NCBI GenBank assembly: GCA_964567755.1 | Contig: CAZMNW010000037.1 | Span: 290,330 to 354,329 of the forward strand | Direction: 5' to 3' | DNA from: DASRJW01 sp964567755 | GTDB taxonomy: Bacteria > Krumholzibacteriota > Krumholzibacteriia > G020349025 | DNA: 64,000 bases | Part shown: positions 36,003 to 45,315 of the stretch, one piece after another | Numbering within the stretch: the first letter of the stretch is position 1 | How the letters are laid out: every line of letters begins with the position of its first letter | The notes under the pieces: model-generated | What the model was told of the DNA's origin: nothing | The model's database searches: none | Seen by the model: only the letters and a program-made list of their open reading frames with translations | Position numbers and translations under genes: made by a program

Positions 36003-37073
36003 ATGTCACGGCGACCCGTCGTGGGTGTGCTGCTGTTGGTCTGGGGTGCCACGGCTGGGGCCCGCACGCTGCGTGTTCCCGCCGAATACCCGACCATTCG
36101 CAACGCAGCGTTCGCGGCGAGCGAGGACGACACGGTGCTGGTGGCTCCGGGGACGTATCGGGATCGCTTCACGATCGGGAACAAGAACATCGTGCTCCGC
36201 GGCGAGATGGGCGCCGACGCCACGGTCATCGACGGGTCGATCAGCACGGGCAACGTCATCACCCTCGTTCGCAACGACCGCAGCATGATCCTCGAGGACC
36301 TGACCATTACCGGAGGGTCCTTCAACCCCGCGAGCCCGGAGTGCACCGGCGCCGGCATCTACATCAATCGCGGCGATGCGATCGTGCAGCGCTGCAAGTT
36401 GATCCACAACCAGGGCAGTGCGGTCGGCGGCATCGACGTGTACTTCTTCTCGCATCCGCTCATTCGCGACTGTCTCATTGCCCACAACAAGGGCGGCGGC
36501 ATTTTCATCGAGACGGACACGGGGTCTCCGGGACCCGCGGCCGAGCTGTACAACAACACGGTCGTGCACAACACGGGATATGGCATCTCCATCGTCAAGG
36601 GAGCGCGCGCGATCATCGAGCACAACACGGTGGCCTACAACGCCGGTGACGGCATCCGCAGCGAGATCACGCCCGGGAGCGGCGATGGCAATAATTGCTA
36701 TATCACCGTGCGCAACAGCATCGTCACCCACAATGTGGGAGGTGGCATCGTGCGCCGTATAACTCTCGGCGCGTGCTACACCCTGGAGTGCAACGATGTG
36801 TGGGGGAATGCCGGCGTGCAAGACGGCGTGGCCGGCAACTATCAGGGCTGGAGCCAAGGGGACCTGTGCTTCAACGGTCGCGGTCCGGGAGATGTTTCCT
36901 TCGACCCGGTGTATCGGGACGCCGCGCACGACGATTTTCTCCTCGCGCCTGAATCGCCGCTCTTCACTCTGTGTGTGCCCAGCAGCTGCGGCGCGCTCGG
37001 CGCCGGCAATGAATGCACCACGGTCGTCGAAGCGACGACCTGGGGCGCCGTGAAGTCGCTGTATCGAGACTGA
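36003..37073 (+). CDS. Secreted right-handed beta-helix protein
   Basis: 356 aa. Signal peptide, then the typical start of these proteins (VPAEYPTIRNAAFAA..., periodic DDTVLVAPGTY) and parallel beta-helix coils marked by Gly-Ile repeats such as NKGGGIFIET, NTGYGISIV and NAGDGIRSE. Several cysteines near the C-terminus. Family members bind or cut polysaccharides, but I see no catalytic signature. No C-terminal sorting domain. GAGGAGG precedes the ATG. Confidence 0.85.
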   Translation: MSRRPVVGVLLLVWGATAGARTLRVPAEYPTIRNAAFAASEDDTVLVAPGTYRDRFTIGNKNIVLRGEMGADATVIDGSISTGNVITLVRNDRSMILEDLTITGGSFNPASPECTGAGIYINRGDAIVQRCKLIHNQGSAVGGIDVYFFSHPLIRDCLIAHNKGGGIFIETDTGSPGPAAELYNNTVVHNTGYGISIVKGARAIIEHNTVAYNAGDGIRSEITPGSGDGNNCYITVRNSIVTHNVGGGIVRRITLGACYTLECNDVWGNAGVQDGVAGNYQGWSQGDLCFNGRGPGDVSFDPVYRDAAHDDFLLAPESPLFTLCVPSSCGALGAGNECTTVVEATTWGAVKSLYRD

Positions 37074-37115
37074 ATCGCGTGACGCGTGATCGGCGCGGCA
37101 CGGGGGCCGACGTAT

Positions 37116-37862
37116 TCACCGCTGATAGCTGAATTTGATCTCGAAGGGGACCGTCCAGACTTCCACGACGCGTCCTCCCACGACCACAGGGTCGTAGCGC
37201 AGGCGCTGTGCGGCATCCACCGCGCTTTGGGTGCACTCCTCGCAATTGGCGATCGCGCGCAAGACGCGGACGTCGCGCACGTTGCCATCCGTGCCCACCA
37301 GCACCTGCATGAGGACAAAATCGGAGATCTTGCGCTTGCGCACGATTTCATCGGGAATGCGCGGGTGTGCGTATTCGCGCGGTCGAATTGCCATCTCGCC
37401 CGGTGGCGCCGGTGCCGCCACCGGATCGCTTCCCGTTCCGCCCTCTCCCGCAGTGCTCGCATTGAGATCCGAGCCCGCCCCACGACTGCCGGTTTGGCCA
37501 TCCCCGGGCAGGCTCGATCCCGCCGCCGCTGCGCTCGACGGCATCGCTCGAGTGATTTCTGATCCTCCTCCTTCAACTGTCTTTTTGGGAACACTTTCAG
37601 AGTCTTCATCCGTGGTCACCGGCAGGGAGGATGCCGGCTCGGCGAGTCGGGGAAGCACGACGACTTCCGACCCGTGCAGGGCGCCGGCAAAGAAGGTTCC
37701 GAGGAAGGTGGCGCCGGACTCCCCGGACCGGCCTGCGGCGGCATTCGATCCATGGCGAAGGAACCACGAGAAGGGCAACAACAGCACCAGCGCATGCAGA
37801 GCCAGAGAAGAGGCCACCGCCCCGGCCATCCGGCGGCGCGCTGTCGTCACGGTGTTCTGCAT
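37116..37862 (-). CDS. TonB-like energy transducer
   Basis: 248 aa. Short cytoplasmic tail, one membrane helix (about 14-34), a Gly/Ser-rich periplasmic linker (about 60-150), and a TonB C-terminal domain (about 165-245) with IPDEIVRKRKISDFVLMQV and LRYDPVVVGGRVVEV. No exbB/exbD or receptor nearby. Such domains also occur in envelope proteins unrelated to iron uptake. Lies downstream of the HU gene on the same strand, but a strong terminator separates them. Confidence 0.85.
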   Translation of the reverse strand: MQNTVTTARRRMAGAVASSLALHALVLLLPFSWFLRHGSNAAAGRSGESGATFLGTFFAGALHGSEVVVLPRLAEPASSLPVTTDEDSESVPKKTVEGGGSEITRAMPSSAAAAGSSLPGDGQTGSRGAGSDLNASTAGEGGTGSDPVAAPAPPGEMAIRPREYAHPRIPDEIVRKRKISDFVLMQVLVGTDGNVRDVRVLRAIANCEECTQSAVDAAQRLRYDPVVVGGRVVEVWTVPFEIKFSYQR

Positions 37863-37970
37863 CGGCCCCTCCTGCGCGTCTTCCCATAGTAGTGCGCCCG
37901 AGGCGTGGCGCCATCATGCACACGAGGGGCTTCCGGGCAGGGCTCTGGGTCGAAGCGCGAGGGGGGAGAC

Positions 37971-38001
37971 AAAAAAGCCGGCACGACGAGCGTGCCGGCT
38001 T
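37971..38001 (-). terminator. Intrinsic terminator of the HU gene
   Basis: Perfect 10-bp stem (37975-37984 with 37992-38001), 7-nt loop, and on the minus strand a run of six T after the stem. 22 nt after the HU stop. Textbook form. Confidence 0.9.
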
Positions 38002-38023
38002 CGTTCTCAGGCAGCGGGGCCGC

Positions 38024-38302
38024 TCAGAGCGACTCCTTCAGAACCGGGGCTGGCTTGAAGCCCACCGTCTTGCTTGCCTTGATCTTGATTTCTTCGCCCG
38101 TCTGAGGATTGCGACCCACGCGTGCCTTCCGCATCCGCACGCTGAAGGTTCCGAAACCCGGATACGTGAACCGCTTATCCTTGCGTACCGCTTTCGCGAT
38201 GTTGTCGAAGACGGCATCCACGACCTCGTTCACCGCAGCCTTGGACAGCTCGCGATGAGCGATATCGAGAACGACGCGATCGACCAGCTCAGCCTTTGTC
38301 AA
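38024..38302 (-). CDS. HU-family nucleoid protein
   Basis: 92 aa DNA-bending protein. Begins MTKAELVDRVV and has GFGTFSVRMRKARVGRNPQTGE, the HU/IHF arm signature. TTG start behind a GGGGG-rich site. Monocistronic, with its own promoter and terminator. HU is preferred over IHF on overall sequence, but the distinction is not firm. Confidence 0.95.
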   Translation of the reverse strand: MTKAELVDRVVLDIAHRELSKAAVNEVVDAVFDNIAKAVRKDKRFTYPGFGTFSVRMRKARVGRNPQTGEEIKIKASKTVGFKPAPVLKESL

Positions 38303-38361
38303 ACCACCACACCCCCTTTCCCGTCACGAGGCCAACCTGGCCTACGCCAAAGGCAGCCCGA

Positions 38362-38389
38362 AGTGTAGGCAGTGGAACCGGCAATGCAA
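38362..38389 (-). promoter_or_regulatory. Promoter of the HU gene with upstream A/T tracts
   Basis: Minus strand: TTGCAT (38384-38389), 16-nt spacer, TACACT (38362-38367). Just upstream are two A-tracts (within 38391-38410) that look like an UP element. Gives a leader of about 55 nt. The rest of the 38303-38780 gap shows no gene. Confidence 0.55.
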
Positions 38390-38780
38390 GCGCTTTTTTC
38401 GCGATTTTTCGCCCACGGACCAGACCGACGCGAGCGAACCTCGGTCCAGCGCGGTCGCGCCGAGCCGCCCCGCGATCTGAGATGGCGCCAGGCCGAGGCG
38501 CCGGACGCAGCGCAATTCCAAGTGGGATGCGCCTCTTCGGCTTGCATGCCGGCACGCGACGATGCCGTCACCAGCCGCACCGCGCCCACATGGCCTCGGG
38601 TTCCTCGTGACGCAATCGCGGGCGAAGGGGACCGCTTCGGTCCCCGTTCTGGCGGCAGTCCGCGTCGCCGTGTTAGGCTTCCACCGACGCCGTCATGCTC
38701 GTCGCCAAGTGCCTGTCGCTGAACCATTTCAACGACGCGGGTCGCGCCGAGTCACACCCAGAGCACCATCGGCGACCGGA

Positions 38781-40433
38781 ATGACGCACCGCCATCATGC
38801 CCTCGTCCTCGCCGCGCTCTCGGCCGGCCTGGTATTTCGTCTCGTATTTGTTGCGAGCGATGTCCGTGGTCTCGTGGATCGCGGTCCGTTGTACGATGAC
38901 AGCTTCTATGCCTTCGGCGTCGCGCGTCATATCGCCGCGGGTCATGGCTCGACCTTCGATGGTGAGCATCTGACCAACGGGTATCAACCCCTCTGGGTCG
39001 GAACCCTGGTGCCACTCTATTGGCTGGCGGGTGGGGATGGAGCGATCTATCTGGCGCTCGTGCTTTCATCCGTTCTCAATGTCCTCACCGGATGGTTGCT
39101 GTATCGCTTGTTGCGTCGGGAGCTCTCGTTCGCCGCTGCCTTTCTCGGGCTGATTCTCTGGGGCTTCGCGCCGGCCGTCGTGCGGCAGGCAGTGAATGGT
39201 CTCGAGACCGCGCTCGCCATGTTCCTGGTGGCGCTCAGTCTCGACTACTACGTAGTGCGGTTTCGGCGCCATCCAGCCGTGCCGCAGGCGATGACGCTCG
39301 GGGCACTTCTCGGCCTCGCGGTTCTCGCCCGTGTCGATGCGATCCTCTTTGCAGTGGCCCTCATCTGGGATGGACTGCGCCGCGGGGACAGCCGCCGACT
39401 GCGCGCCTGGGCCGTGGTGGTCGGCGTCACAACTGGGATGGTGTTGCCGTGGTGTGTGGCGAGCCGTGTCGTGGTCGGCAGAGCCACGCCGGAGAGCGGG
39501 GAAGCCACGCGTTTCTTGAGCTCCGCCTACGCGGCGCACGATTTCCCCGTGACGGGGCAGGATCCGAGCGGAGGCGGTGTGCACATGCCGCTGTGGGCGC
39601 ACAATCTCGGCCAATCGGTCCTGCTGCTCGGGACGTGTCCGTCACTGCACGTGTTCACGCGTGCGCTCGAACGCAGCCTCGAAGGCGTGTCGGCGAGTGG
39701 GCGAACGAGGACCGTCGCGGTGCTGCTCCTCCTCGCCGTCGCCGCGATCGTGACCTGGAGATTGCTCGGCGCGCGCGCGCGCGCCCTGCACGACGACCTT
39801 GGTTTCATGTTTCTGTATTGCGCCTTGCTGATCGCCGCCTATAGCACAATCGTGTTCGGTCACATCTTTTTCAGTCGCTATTACTACCCCATGTTCTATT
39901 TCTCCATCGCCGTCGCCGGCTACGCCGCCGATGCCGTGCTGGCGCGCTTGCCGCCGGCGCGGGGCCGCCGCGTCGCTCTTGCCGTCGCGGGACTCTACCT
40001 GTTGTTCCTGCCCTACATGTCGTGGAACCGCTTGCGCAACGGCGACTATCGCTTCGTCCACGTCGTGCGCTGGATCGAGTCGCAAACGCCACCGGACGCG
40101 CGCGTCGGCATCTTCAACAGCGGTGCCATTGGTTACTTCTCCGACCGCCGTGTGCTCAACCTCGACGGCAAGGTCAATCCGGAAGCCTTGGCGGCGTTGC
40201 AACGCGGGCGTATGCGCGCCTACGTCGCCGACGCGCGCATCGACTATGTCGTGGATCATGGTTGGATCCTCGACCGGTTCTTGCATCCGGACGCCGATGC
40301 CGATGGGGATGGCCTGCGTTTCACCCCGGTTGCCGAAGAGGATGCGCTCGGTGTCCCGGGTTGGCGTGCCTACCGTGTCGGTCCCCTCCAGGCGAGCGCC
40401 GCCAGTCCGATCATGCCGCGATCGCACCCCTGA
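38781..40433 (+). CDS. GT-C type membrane glycosyltransferase
   Basis: About 550 aa with ten or more membrane helices. The first periplasmic loop has YDDSFYAFGVARHIAAGHG and LTNGYQPLWV, matching lipid-linked sugar glycosyltransferases of the GT-C fold (the acidic pair is the likely metal/catalytic site). A soluble C-terminal part (about 430-550) follows. The ATG at 38781 begins just before the first helix; no good ribosome site is seen, and a longer frame from 38562 has no signal-like features. Substrate unknown; could glycosylate surface protein or polysaccharide. Confidence 0.82.
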   Translation: MTHRHHALVLAALSAGLVFRLVFVASDVRGLVDRGPLYDDSFYAFGVARHIAAGHGSTFDGEHLTNGYQPLWVGTLVPLYWLAGGDGAIYLALVLSSVLNVLTGWLLYRLLRRELSFAAAFLGLILWGFAPAVVRQAVNGLETALAMFLVALSLDYYVVRFRRHPAVPQAMTLGALLGLAVLARVDAILFAVALIWDGLRRGDSRRLRAWAVVVGVTTGMVLPWCVASRVVVGRATPESGEATRFLSSAYAAHDFPVTGQDPSGGGVHMPLWAHNLGQSVLLLGTCPSLHVFTRALERSLEGVSASGRTRTVAVLLLLAVAAIVTWRLLGARARALHDDLGFMFLYCALLIAAYSTIVFGHIFFSRYYYPMFYFSIAVAGYAADAVLARLPPARGRRVALAVAGLYLLFLPYMSWNRLRNGDYRFVHVVRWIESQTPPDARVGIFNSGAIGYFSDRRVLNLDGKVNPEALAALQRGRMRAYVADARIDYVVDHGWILDRFLHPDADADGDGLRFTPVAEEDALGVPGWRAYRVGPLQASAASPIMPRSHP

Positions 40434-40499
40434 TCCTTGCGGTGGTACGTCGCTTGCAGCCTCGGTGCTTTTCTCCCGGTCGGCACTGGAGGCGAGGGC

Positions 40500-42335
40500 A
40501 TGCAGCGTGGCTGTGCGCGCAGCGTCGGGCGCGTTGCCGTACTGGTAGTTGGCCTCGTCGTCCACTGGCTCAGCGGACAGGCCCCGGCGCGCGCCGATCC
40601 AAGATTGTTGCCGGCAGCGTCGGATTCTTCCGGGCTAGAGGCGGGTCTGGAAGCCTTGCACGCGGGGGATCGTGACGCGGCGGCCGCCCATCTCGGCCGC
40701 GCCATCGCGGCGGTGCCGGAGGATCCTCTGGCGCCGCTGTTTCGTCTCAAGCTGTGGTGGTGGTGCATCCTTGAAGGCGATGCGGCGGCCGAATCGTCGC
40801 TCATGGGAGATTATGAACGCGTGCGAGCATGCGCGGAAGCGCGGCTCGCCCTCGATCCTCACGATGTGCGCGCGCTGTACGCTCTCGGTGAGGCGCACTG
40901 CACCCTCGGGCGTTTGCAAGGCATCCGCGGTCAAGGCTGGGCGGCTGTGCGCAGCCACCGCCGCGGGACGCCGCTCCTCGAACGCGCGCTGACTCTGGAT
41001 CCCGAGCTCGTCGCCCCGCTCGTTTCTCTCGGTGTCTATCACTACTACGCGGCGCGCGCGCCGGCGTTCCTGCGCTTCGTCGGACGCTTTCTAAGCGTCG
41101 AGGCCGATCGCCAACGCGGGTTGCAGGAATTGTGGCGCGCGGCCACGAGCCCGGGGTGGCAGCAGCCTGAAGCGACATTTTTTCTCATCGAGATCCTGGC
41201 GGGCATGGAGGACGATGGCGTCGAAGCGCTGCCCCTCGCGTTGGCGCTGCACGCACGTTTCCCGCGCAGCCTGCCGCAGGCCTTGAGCCTGGCGACAGTG
41301 CACATGGCTCTCGATCGCCCGGACCTCGCGCTTCGCGTTCTCGAGCCGCTGGCGCGTGACGAAGGCCGAGTGGCCGCACGTTTCTTCGTGGCACGCACGC
41401 TGTGTCTGAGTGGGCGCGCCGACGCCGCGCTCGCCATCCTCGATCCGATGAGCCCCGACGAGCTGCAGTCGGTGCAGTGGCTCGTGGGTTGGCATTCCTA
41501 CTACCGCGGTCTCGCCTATGCACAGCTCGGACGGGTCGAGGAGGCCGAGGCGGCATTGCAGTTCGCCACCACCGCGCCCGAGGTGGCGGACCTGCGCAGC
41601 AACGCCGCACGCGAACTCGGCCGCCATCAGAGCGCGCTGCATCGAAGCGTGCGGTTGGCGGAAGCGAATTGGATGTGGGACGAGAATCAGAGTGCAACGC
41701 AAAGCGACTTGGATGCAGCACTCGCCGCAGCAGGACGCGCGAGTGATCACGACAGCCGGTGTCGGGCGCTGTTGGCGCTCGGAATTAGGACACTCGAAGA
41801 AGGCATGGCGGATCGGGCTGCGCAGATCTTGCAGCCGCTCGTGGGGAATGTCGATACGGAAGAAACGTGGCTCGCTGTGCGCCCGCGCGTGCGATTGCTC
41901 CAGGCTTTATGGCGGAGTGGTCAATTCGAGCGCGCGCAGGCAGCCGCAGCGCAAATGGTGCCATTGCTCGGTAATTGGGGCAGCAACCGCCAACTCGAGC
42001 TCCTGGTGCAGACTTGTCTCCAGCCAGCCGGTGCGGGGGAAACGCCCCAATCCCAAGCCGTGGTCGCCGTGCATCGACCCCTGCACCTGCGCTTCAAGGA
42101 CACCGGCTGGACACGCGTGGATCTCCAGGTGCTGTCCGATCCACCGATCGTGATGCCGATGCGCTTGCATGAGCGCTTCTGGGAAGTCGAGCTCTCACTT
42201 GCCGCGGGGACGTATCGCTATCGGTTCGTGCTCGAGGGATTGCAGGCACTTCCAGATCCGAGCGCCAGCGAGTTCGAGTTCGGTGCCGACGGCACGTGGA
42301 GCGTTTGCCGTGTGCAAGCTGCGCCCGGTTCGTGA
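40500..42335 (+). CDS. Exported TPR protein with C-terminal CBM48-like domain
   Basis: 611 aa. Signal peptide (basic start, VAVLVVGLVVHWL, cleavage near PARA), then about ten TPR-like helical repeats (about 40-520). Residues about 530-605 form an early-set domain similar to the CBM48-like domain of the ParA fusion: HLRFKDTGWTRVDLQV, FWEVELSLAAGTYRYRFVL and a DP motif. The aromatic sugar-binding residues are less clearly kept than in the ParA protein. GGAGG lies 7 nt before the ATG. Follows the glycosyltransferase gene closely. Confidence 0.8.
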   Translation: MQRGCARSVGRVAVLVVGLVVHWLSGQAPARADPRLLPAASDSSGLEAGLEALHAGDRDAAAAHLGRAIAAVPEDPLAPLFRLKLWWWCILEGDAAAESSLMGDYERVRACAEARLALDPHDVRALYALGEAHCTLGRLQGIRGQGWAAVRSHRRGTPLLERALTLDPELVAPLVSLGVYHYYAARAPAFLRFVGRFLSVEADRQRGLQELWRAATSPGWQQPEATFFLIEILAGMEDDGVEALPLALALHARFPRSLPQALSLATVHMALDRPDLALRVLEPLARDEGRVAARFFVARTLCLSGRADAALAILDPMSPDELQSVQWLVGWHSYYRGLAYAQLGRVEEAEAALQFATTAPEVADLRSNAARELGRHQSALHRSVRLAEANWMWDENQSATQSDLDAALAAAGRASDHDSRCRALLALGIRTLEEGMADRAAQILQPLVGNVDTEETWLAVRPRVRLLQALWRSGQFERAQAAAAQMVPLLGNWGSNRQLELLVQTCLQPAGAGETPQSQAVVAVHRPLHLRFKDTGWTRVDLQVLSDPPIVMPMRLHERFWEVELSLAAGTYRYRFVLEGLQALPDPSASEFEFGADGTWSVCRVQAAPGS

Positions 42336-42376
42336 GAATGTTCCTCGCACTCGTTTCTTGACAGGAGGCGGCGAGA

Positions 42377-43660
42377 GTGGCATTCTCGATATCCTCTCGA
42401 TCCCACAATCCCATCGTCGTGGAGCGCGACATGCAGCGCCGCTGTCTCGACATCGTGAGCATCTCGCGCTATCTGCATCATCTCGCCGAGCTCGAGGATG
42501 TCTTGCACGTCGAGGACCATGTGGGAACTTGCGCGCGTTGCCGCGACAAGCTGCAGCGCATGAAGCGTTACAGCGAGGCGCTCTTCGATGATCATACGCC
42601 AGGAGAGCTTTCCGAGGCCGGGTGTCCATCGCTGATCGCTCTCGAACATTTCAACCGCAACGGGCTGAGCGAGCGCCAGATGATCCGGATTCAGGGGCAT
42701 TTGCGTGCTTGCACCCAATGCCACGTGTGGGCGGGTGCGCGACAAGTCGAATCGGAGCGACAACCGCGCCAGACGCCGCTGCTCGCGACTCGAGACCCGG
42801 ACCTGGATGTGCGCGTCGCGCCCCAGGGTGCGCGAGTGGCGGCTGGAGTCGATTGGCTGGCGACCGACGCGGTGCCGACCCTCTTCCACCGGCTCGACCT
42901 GAGAGAGCCCGAACTTCCGCAACCCTATGTCACGTTTTCACGTCAGTTGCACTTCCGGGGTCAAGGACCCGGGTGGGAGATTCGCGGTCGGATCGACCTG
43001 TTTGGCTCCGAAGGTTTCCGTCTCACGGTTCGCAGCGCCAACCCGGGCACTGCGCTCGAGCTGTCCTTGTGGACCCGGGCGCGATTCGTGCCGCGGGGGA
43101 CGACGGAGCCAGATGCGTGGGTGCTCGAGCCCGGTCACTATTTCGTCGGCACCTCGGGGTACGAATCGCCGCTGCTGGCACTCTGCGTCGACGGTGACAT
43201 CCTCACGGCCGCGAACTTGGCTGCGTGTGCCTACGACGCCTGCAGGTTCGGTCATTTTCGGCGCGCACTGCAGTGTTTCGAGCACGCCGTGGCGCTCGAA
43301 CCAGAGACGGCGGTGTATCGCTCGATGCATGCGTCAACGCTCGAGTTCGCGCGCCGGTTCGGCCTCGCGCGCGCCGACGGCACACTGCACTGGCGTGATT
43401 CGAGGCGGCGCCCGAGGCCCCGCGCCATTCCACGCCTGGATTTACGCGACGCGGCACCCGAGGAAACCAGCGCGCGCATCGCCGACCTCGTCGGCCAGCT
43501 CGGTGAACAGGCGGAGGCCGATGCCGCTTCTCCACGCATCTTTGGAACGGTCCTCTCCAGACGTCCCTTCGCCGCTCGCTTCGCGCCATTCATGGCTGCG
43601 TTGCGCGCGGCTTTGCCGCGTGCAGACGCCTCAGTACATTTCCCGATACGCTCACACTAA
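42377..43660 (+). CDS. Protein with two HxxxCxxC zinc-finger motifs, anti-sigma-like
   Basis: 427 aa, no signal peptide. Two HxxxCxxC motifs, HVGTCARC (about 49-56) and HLRACTQC (about 108-115), are each like the zinc motif of ZAS anti-sigma factors. The middle (about 200-290) is beta-rich and resembles no family I know; a TPR-like pair follows (about 290-330). No membrane helix, so it is not a classic membrane anti-sigma factor, and no sigma factor gene is adjacent. AGGAGG lies 8 nt before the GTG start; an ATG at 42431 is the alternative. Confidence 0.7.
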   Translation: MAFSISSRSHNPIVVERDMQRRCLDIVSISRYLHHLAELEDVLHVEDHVGTCARCRDKLQRMKRYSEALFDDHTPGELSEAGCPSLIALEHFNRNGLSERQMIRIQGHLRACTQCHVWAGARQVESERQPRQTPLLATRDPDLDVRVAPQGARVAAGVDWLATDAVPTLFHRLDLREPELPQPYVTFSRQLHFRGQGPGWEIRGRIDLFGSEGFRLTVRSANPGTALELSLWTRARFVPRGTTEPDAWVLEPGHYFVGTSGYESPLLALCVDGDILTAANLAACAYDACRFGHFRRALQCFEHAVALEPETAVYRSMHASTLEFARRFGLARADGTLHWRDSRRRPRPRAIPRLDLRDAAPEETSARIADLVGQLGEQAEADAASPRIFGTVLSRRPFAARFAPFMAALRAALPRADASVHFPIRSH

Positions 43661-43750
43661 CTGCTTCGATCTCGGTCGCTTGCCTCTTGCGGGCCGTGTC
43701 GCCGCCCAAGTCGGCCTCCTTCCGGGTCGTCCGCCCCGGTGGACTCGAGC

Positions 43751-43780
43751 TTGTGAGGGGCTTTGCCTTTGGCCTACGAT
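43751..43780 (+). promoter_or_regulatory. Possible sigma-70 promoter for spoVG
   Basis: TTGTGA (43751-43756), 18-nt spacer, TACGAT (43775-43780). In the 268-bp gap before spoVG, where I see no gene. Confidence 0.4.
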
Positions 43781-43928
43781 GCTCTTAGATTGGGTTCAGG
43801 AAGGGTGGTACCTCGCAGGCGTTCGTCGACCACGTCGGGCCGGGAAGTTCTTCGAGTCCTCTGATTTCCCGCACCGGCCCTGTGTGGTTCTTTTGTTTTG
43901 CGCAGCTGGGGCACCTCGGAGGTGGGCC

Positions 43929-44243
43929 ATGAAGATCACCGACATCCGCGTCCTTCTTCGCGACGACGACAAATTGAAGGCCTTCGTTTCGGTCACGTTC
44001 GACAACGCCTTCGCCGTGCGCGGCATGAAGATCATCGAGGGCGCCAAGGGAACGTTTCTCGCCATGCCGTCGCGCAAGACGCCAGAGAACGTCTACGTCG
44101 ACGTCGCGTTCCCGATCAACCGTGAAACGCGCGCTTGGCTCGAGAGCCATGTGATGCGTGCGTATCAGGACACGGTGCGTGCACGCGACAATGGCACGCC
44201 GGATCCCAATCACCCGATGCGACCCATCGAGATCACGGGATAG
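43929..44243 (+). CDS. spoVG: SpoVG family RNA/DNA-binding regulator
   Basis: 104 aa. Starts MKITDIRVLL and has VTFDNAFAVRGMKIIEG and FLAMPSRKTPE, the full SpoVG signature. In Firmicutes and Borrelia it binds nucleic acid and affects division, sporulation and gene expression. GGAGG 6 nt before the ATG. Single gene with its own promoter and terminator. Confidence 0.95.
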   Translation: MKITDIRVLLRDDDKLKAFVSVTFDNAFAVRGMKIIEGAKGTFLAMPSRKTPENVYVDVAFPINRETRAWLESHVMRAYQDTVRARDNGTPDPNHPMRPIEITG

Positions 44244-44269
44244 AACACCCCGCTCGCGGCAACGATCCT

Positions 44270-44299
44270 GGGGCCCGCTCGCGCCGGGCCCCGCTGCGT
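44270..44299 (+). terminator. Terminator after spoVG
   Basis: 8-bp perfect GC stem (44270-44277 with 44285-44292), 7-nt loop, then ATTTT a few bases on. 27 nt after the spoVG stop. Confidence 0.6.
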
Positions 44300-44358
44300 C
44301 ATTTTCCTGCCATGGCCGCATTTGCTACTGTGCCACCTCAGGCTCGCAGGAGGTGTGC

Positions 44359-45177
44359 GTGCGTCCGCGTCGTTTCGGTGGCACCGAGGGCTTTGGTTTC
44401 AGTCTCGACCTCACTCCCGTGGTGCGCAGGCTGCTCGTCGCCAACTTTGCGCTGTGGGTGGTGCAGCTGGTCTTCGGCCTCTCTGGCAGCGCGATGTTCG
44501 AAGATTGGTTCGCGCTGGATCCATCACGCGCTTTGCCGTGGCGACCGTGGCAGCTGCTGAGCTACATGTTCTTGCACAGTGCGCCAGGGCCCGGCCATGG
44601 CTGGAGCCCGATGCATCTGCTGATCAACATGCTGATGCTCGCAGTGGTCGGCGGTCCGGTCGAGCGGCGCATGGGGTCGCGCCGTTTCTGGCGCTACTAC
44701 GTCATCTGTGGCTTGGCCGGCGGGGTTCTCACGCTTCTGCCGCCGTTCCGTGCGCCGACGCTCGGCGCCTCCGGCGCAGTGCTCGGTGTGTTGGTGGCTT
44801 TCGGACTGTTCTACCCGGACACGCCGATGTTCATCTTTTTCTTCTTTCCGCCGGTGCCGGCGAAGCTGGTGGTCCTGTTCCTGGCGCTGCTCAACCTCAT
44901 GTCGGCGGCAACGACGAACCGTGATGGGATCGCCTACATCGCGCACGTCGGCGGCATGGCGGCCGGCTACTGCATGTTGCGCGGCATTCCGTTCTCCGGA
45001 CGTCTGCGCCGGGGTGTCACGGCAAGGCGAGGGGCCGCACGAGCGCATCGGCGCGAAGTCCTGCGCAGCGAGCTCGATGCGATCCTCGACAAAATGCACG
45101 CGCAGGGGAAAGACAGCCTTTCCCAGGAAGAATGGAACACTCTCCTCGATGCCAGCCGCCGGCGACACGAGGACTGA
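44359..45177 (+). CDS. Rhomboid intramembrane serine protease
   Basis: 272 aa with about six membrane helices. Catalytic Ser138 in GASGAVLG and His196 in AHVGG form the rhomboid dyad; the HLLINML helix carries the conserved Asn. A soluble C-terminal tail (about 215-272) is helical. AGGAGG lies 5 nt before this GTG. Substrate unknown; rhomboids in related genomes process surface anchors or transport components. Confidence 0.9.
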   Translation: MRPRRFGGTEGFGFSLDLTPVVRRLLVANFALWVVQLVFGLSGSAMFEDWFALDPSRALPWRPWQLLSYMFLHSAPGPGHGWSPMHLLINMLMLAVVGGPVERRMGSRRFWRYYVICGLAGGVLTLLPPFRAPTLGASGAVLGVLVAFGLFYPDTPMFIFFFFPPVPAKLVVLFLALLNLMSAATTNRDGIAYIAHVGGMAAGYCMLRGIPFSGRLRRGVTARRGAARAHRREVLRSELDAILDKMHAQGKDSLSQEEWNTLLDASRRRHED

Positions 45178-45265
45178 CGTTGTTTCGCCGCGACGGCATC
45201 TGCCATCGGCACTTCTCGGGCGTCGCGTGTGCAGGTTCGGAGTGTCCGCGTGACGCAGTTTCCGC

Positions 45266-45294
45266 TTGCATTCTGGACGCATGGCCGCTAGCCT
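45266..45294 (+). promoter_or_regulatory. Possible promoter of the ATP synthase operon
   Basis: TTGCAT (45266-45271), 17-nt spacer, TAGCCT (45289-45294), about 22 nt before the earliest possible atpZ start. Confidence 0.35.
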
Positions 45295-45315
45295 ATCACC
45301 GTTTGTCGACGATGC

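Noticed and set aside
42358..42382. TTGACA just before the zinc-finger gene as a promoter.
   Set aside because: The matching -10 position would fall on the start codon.
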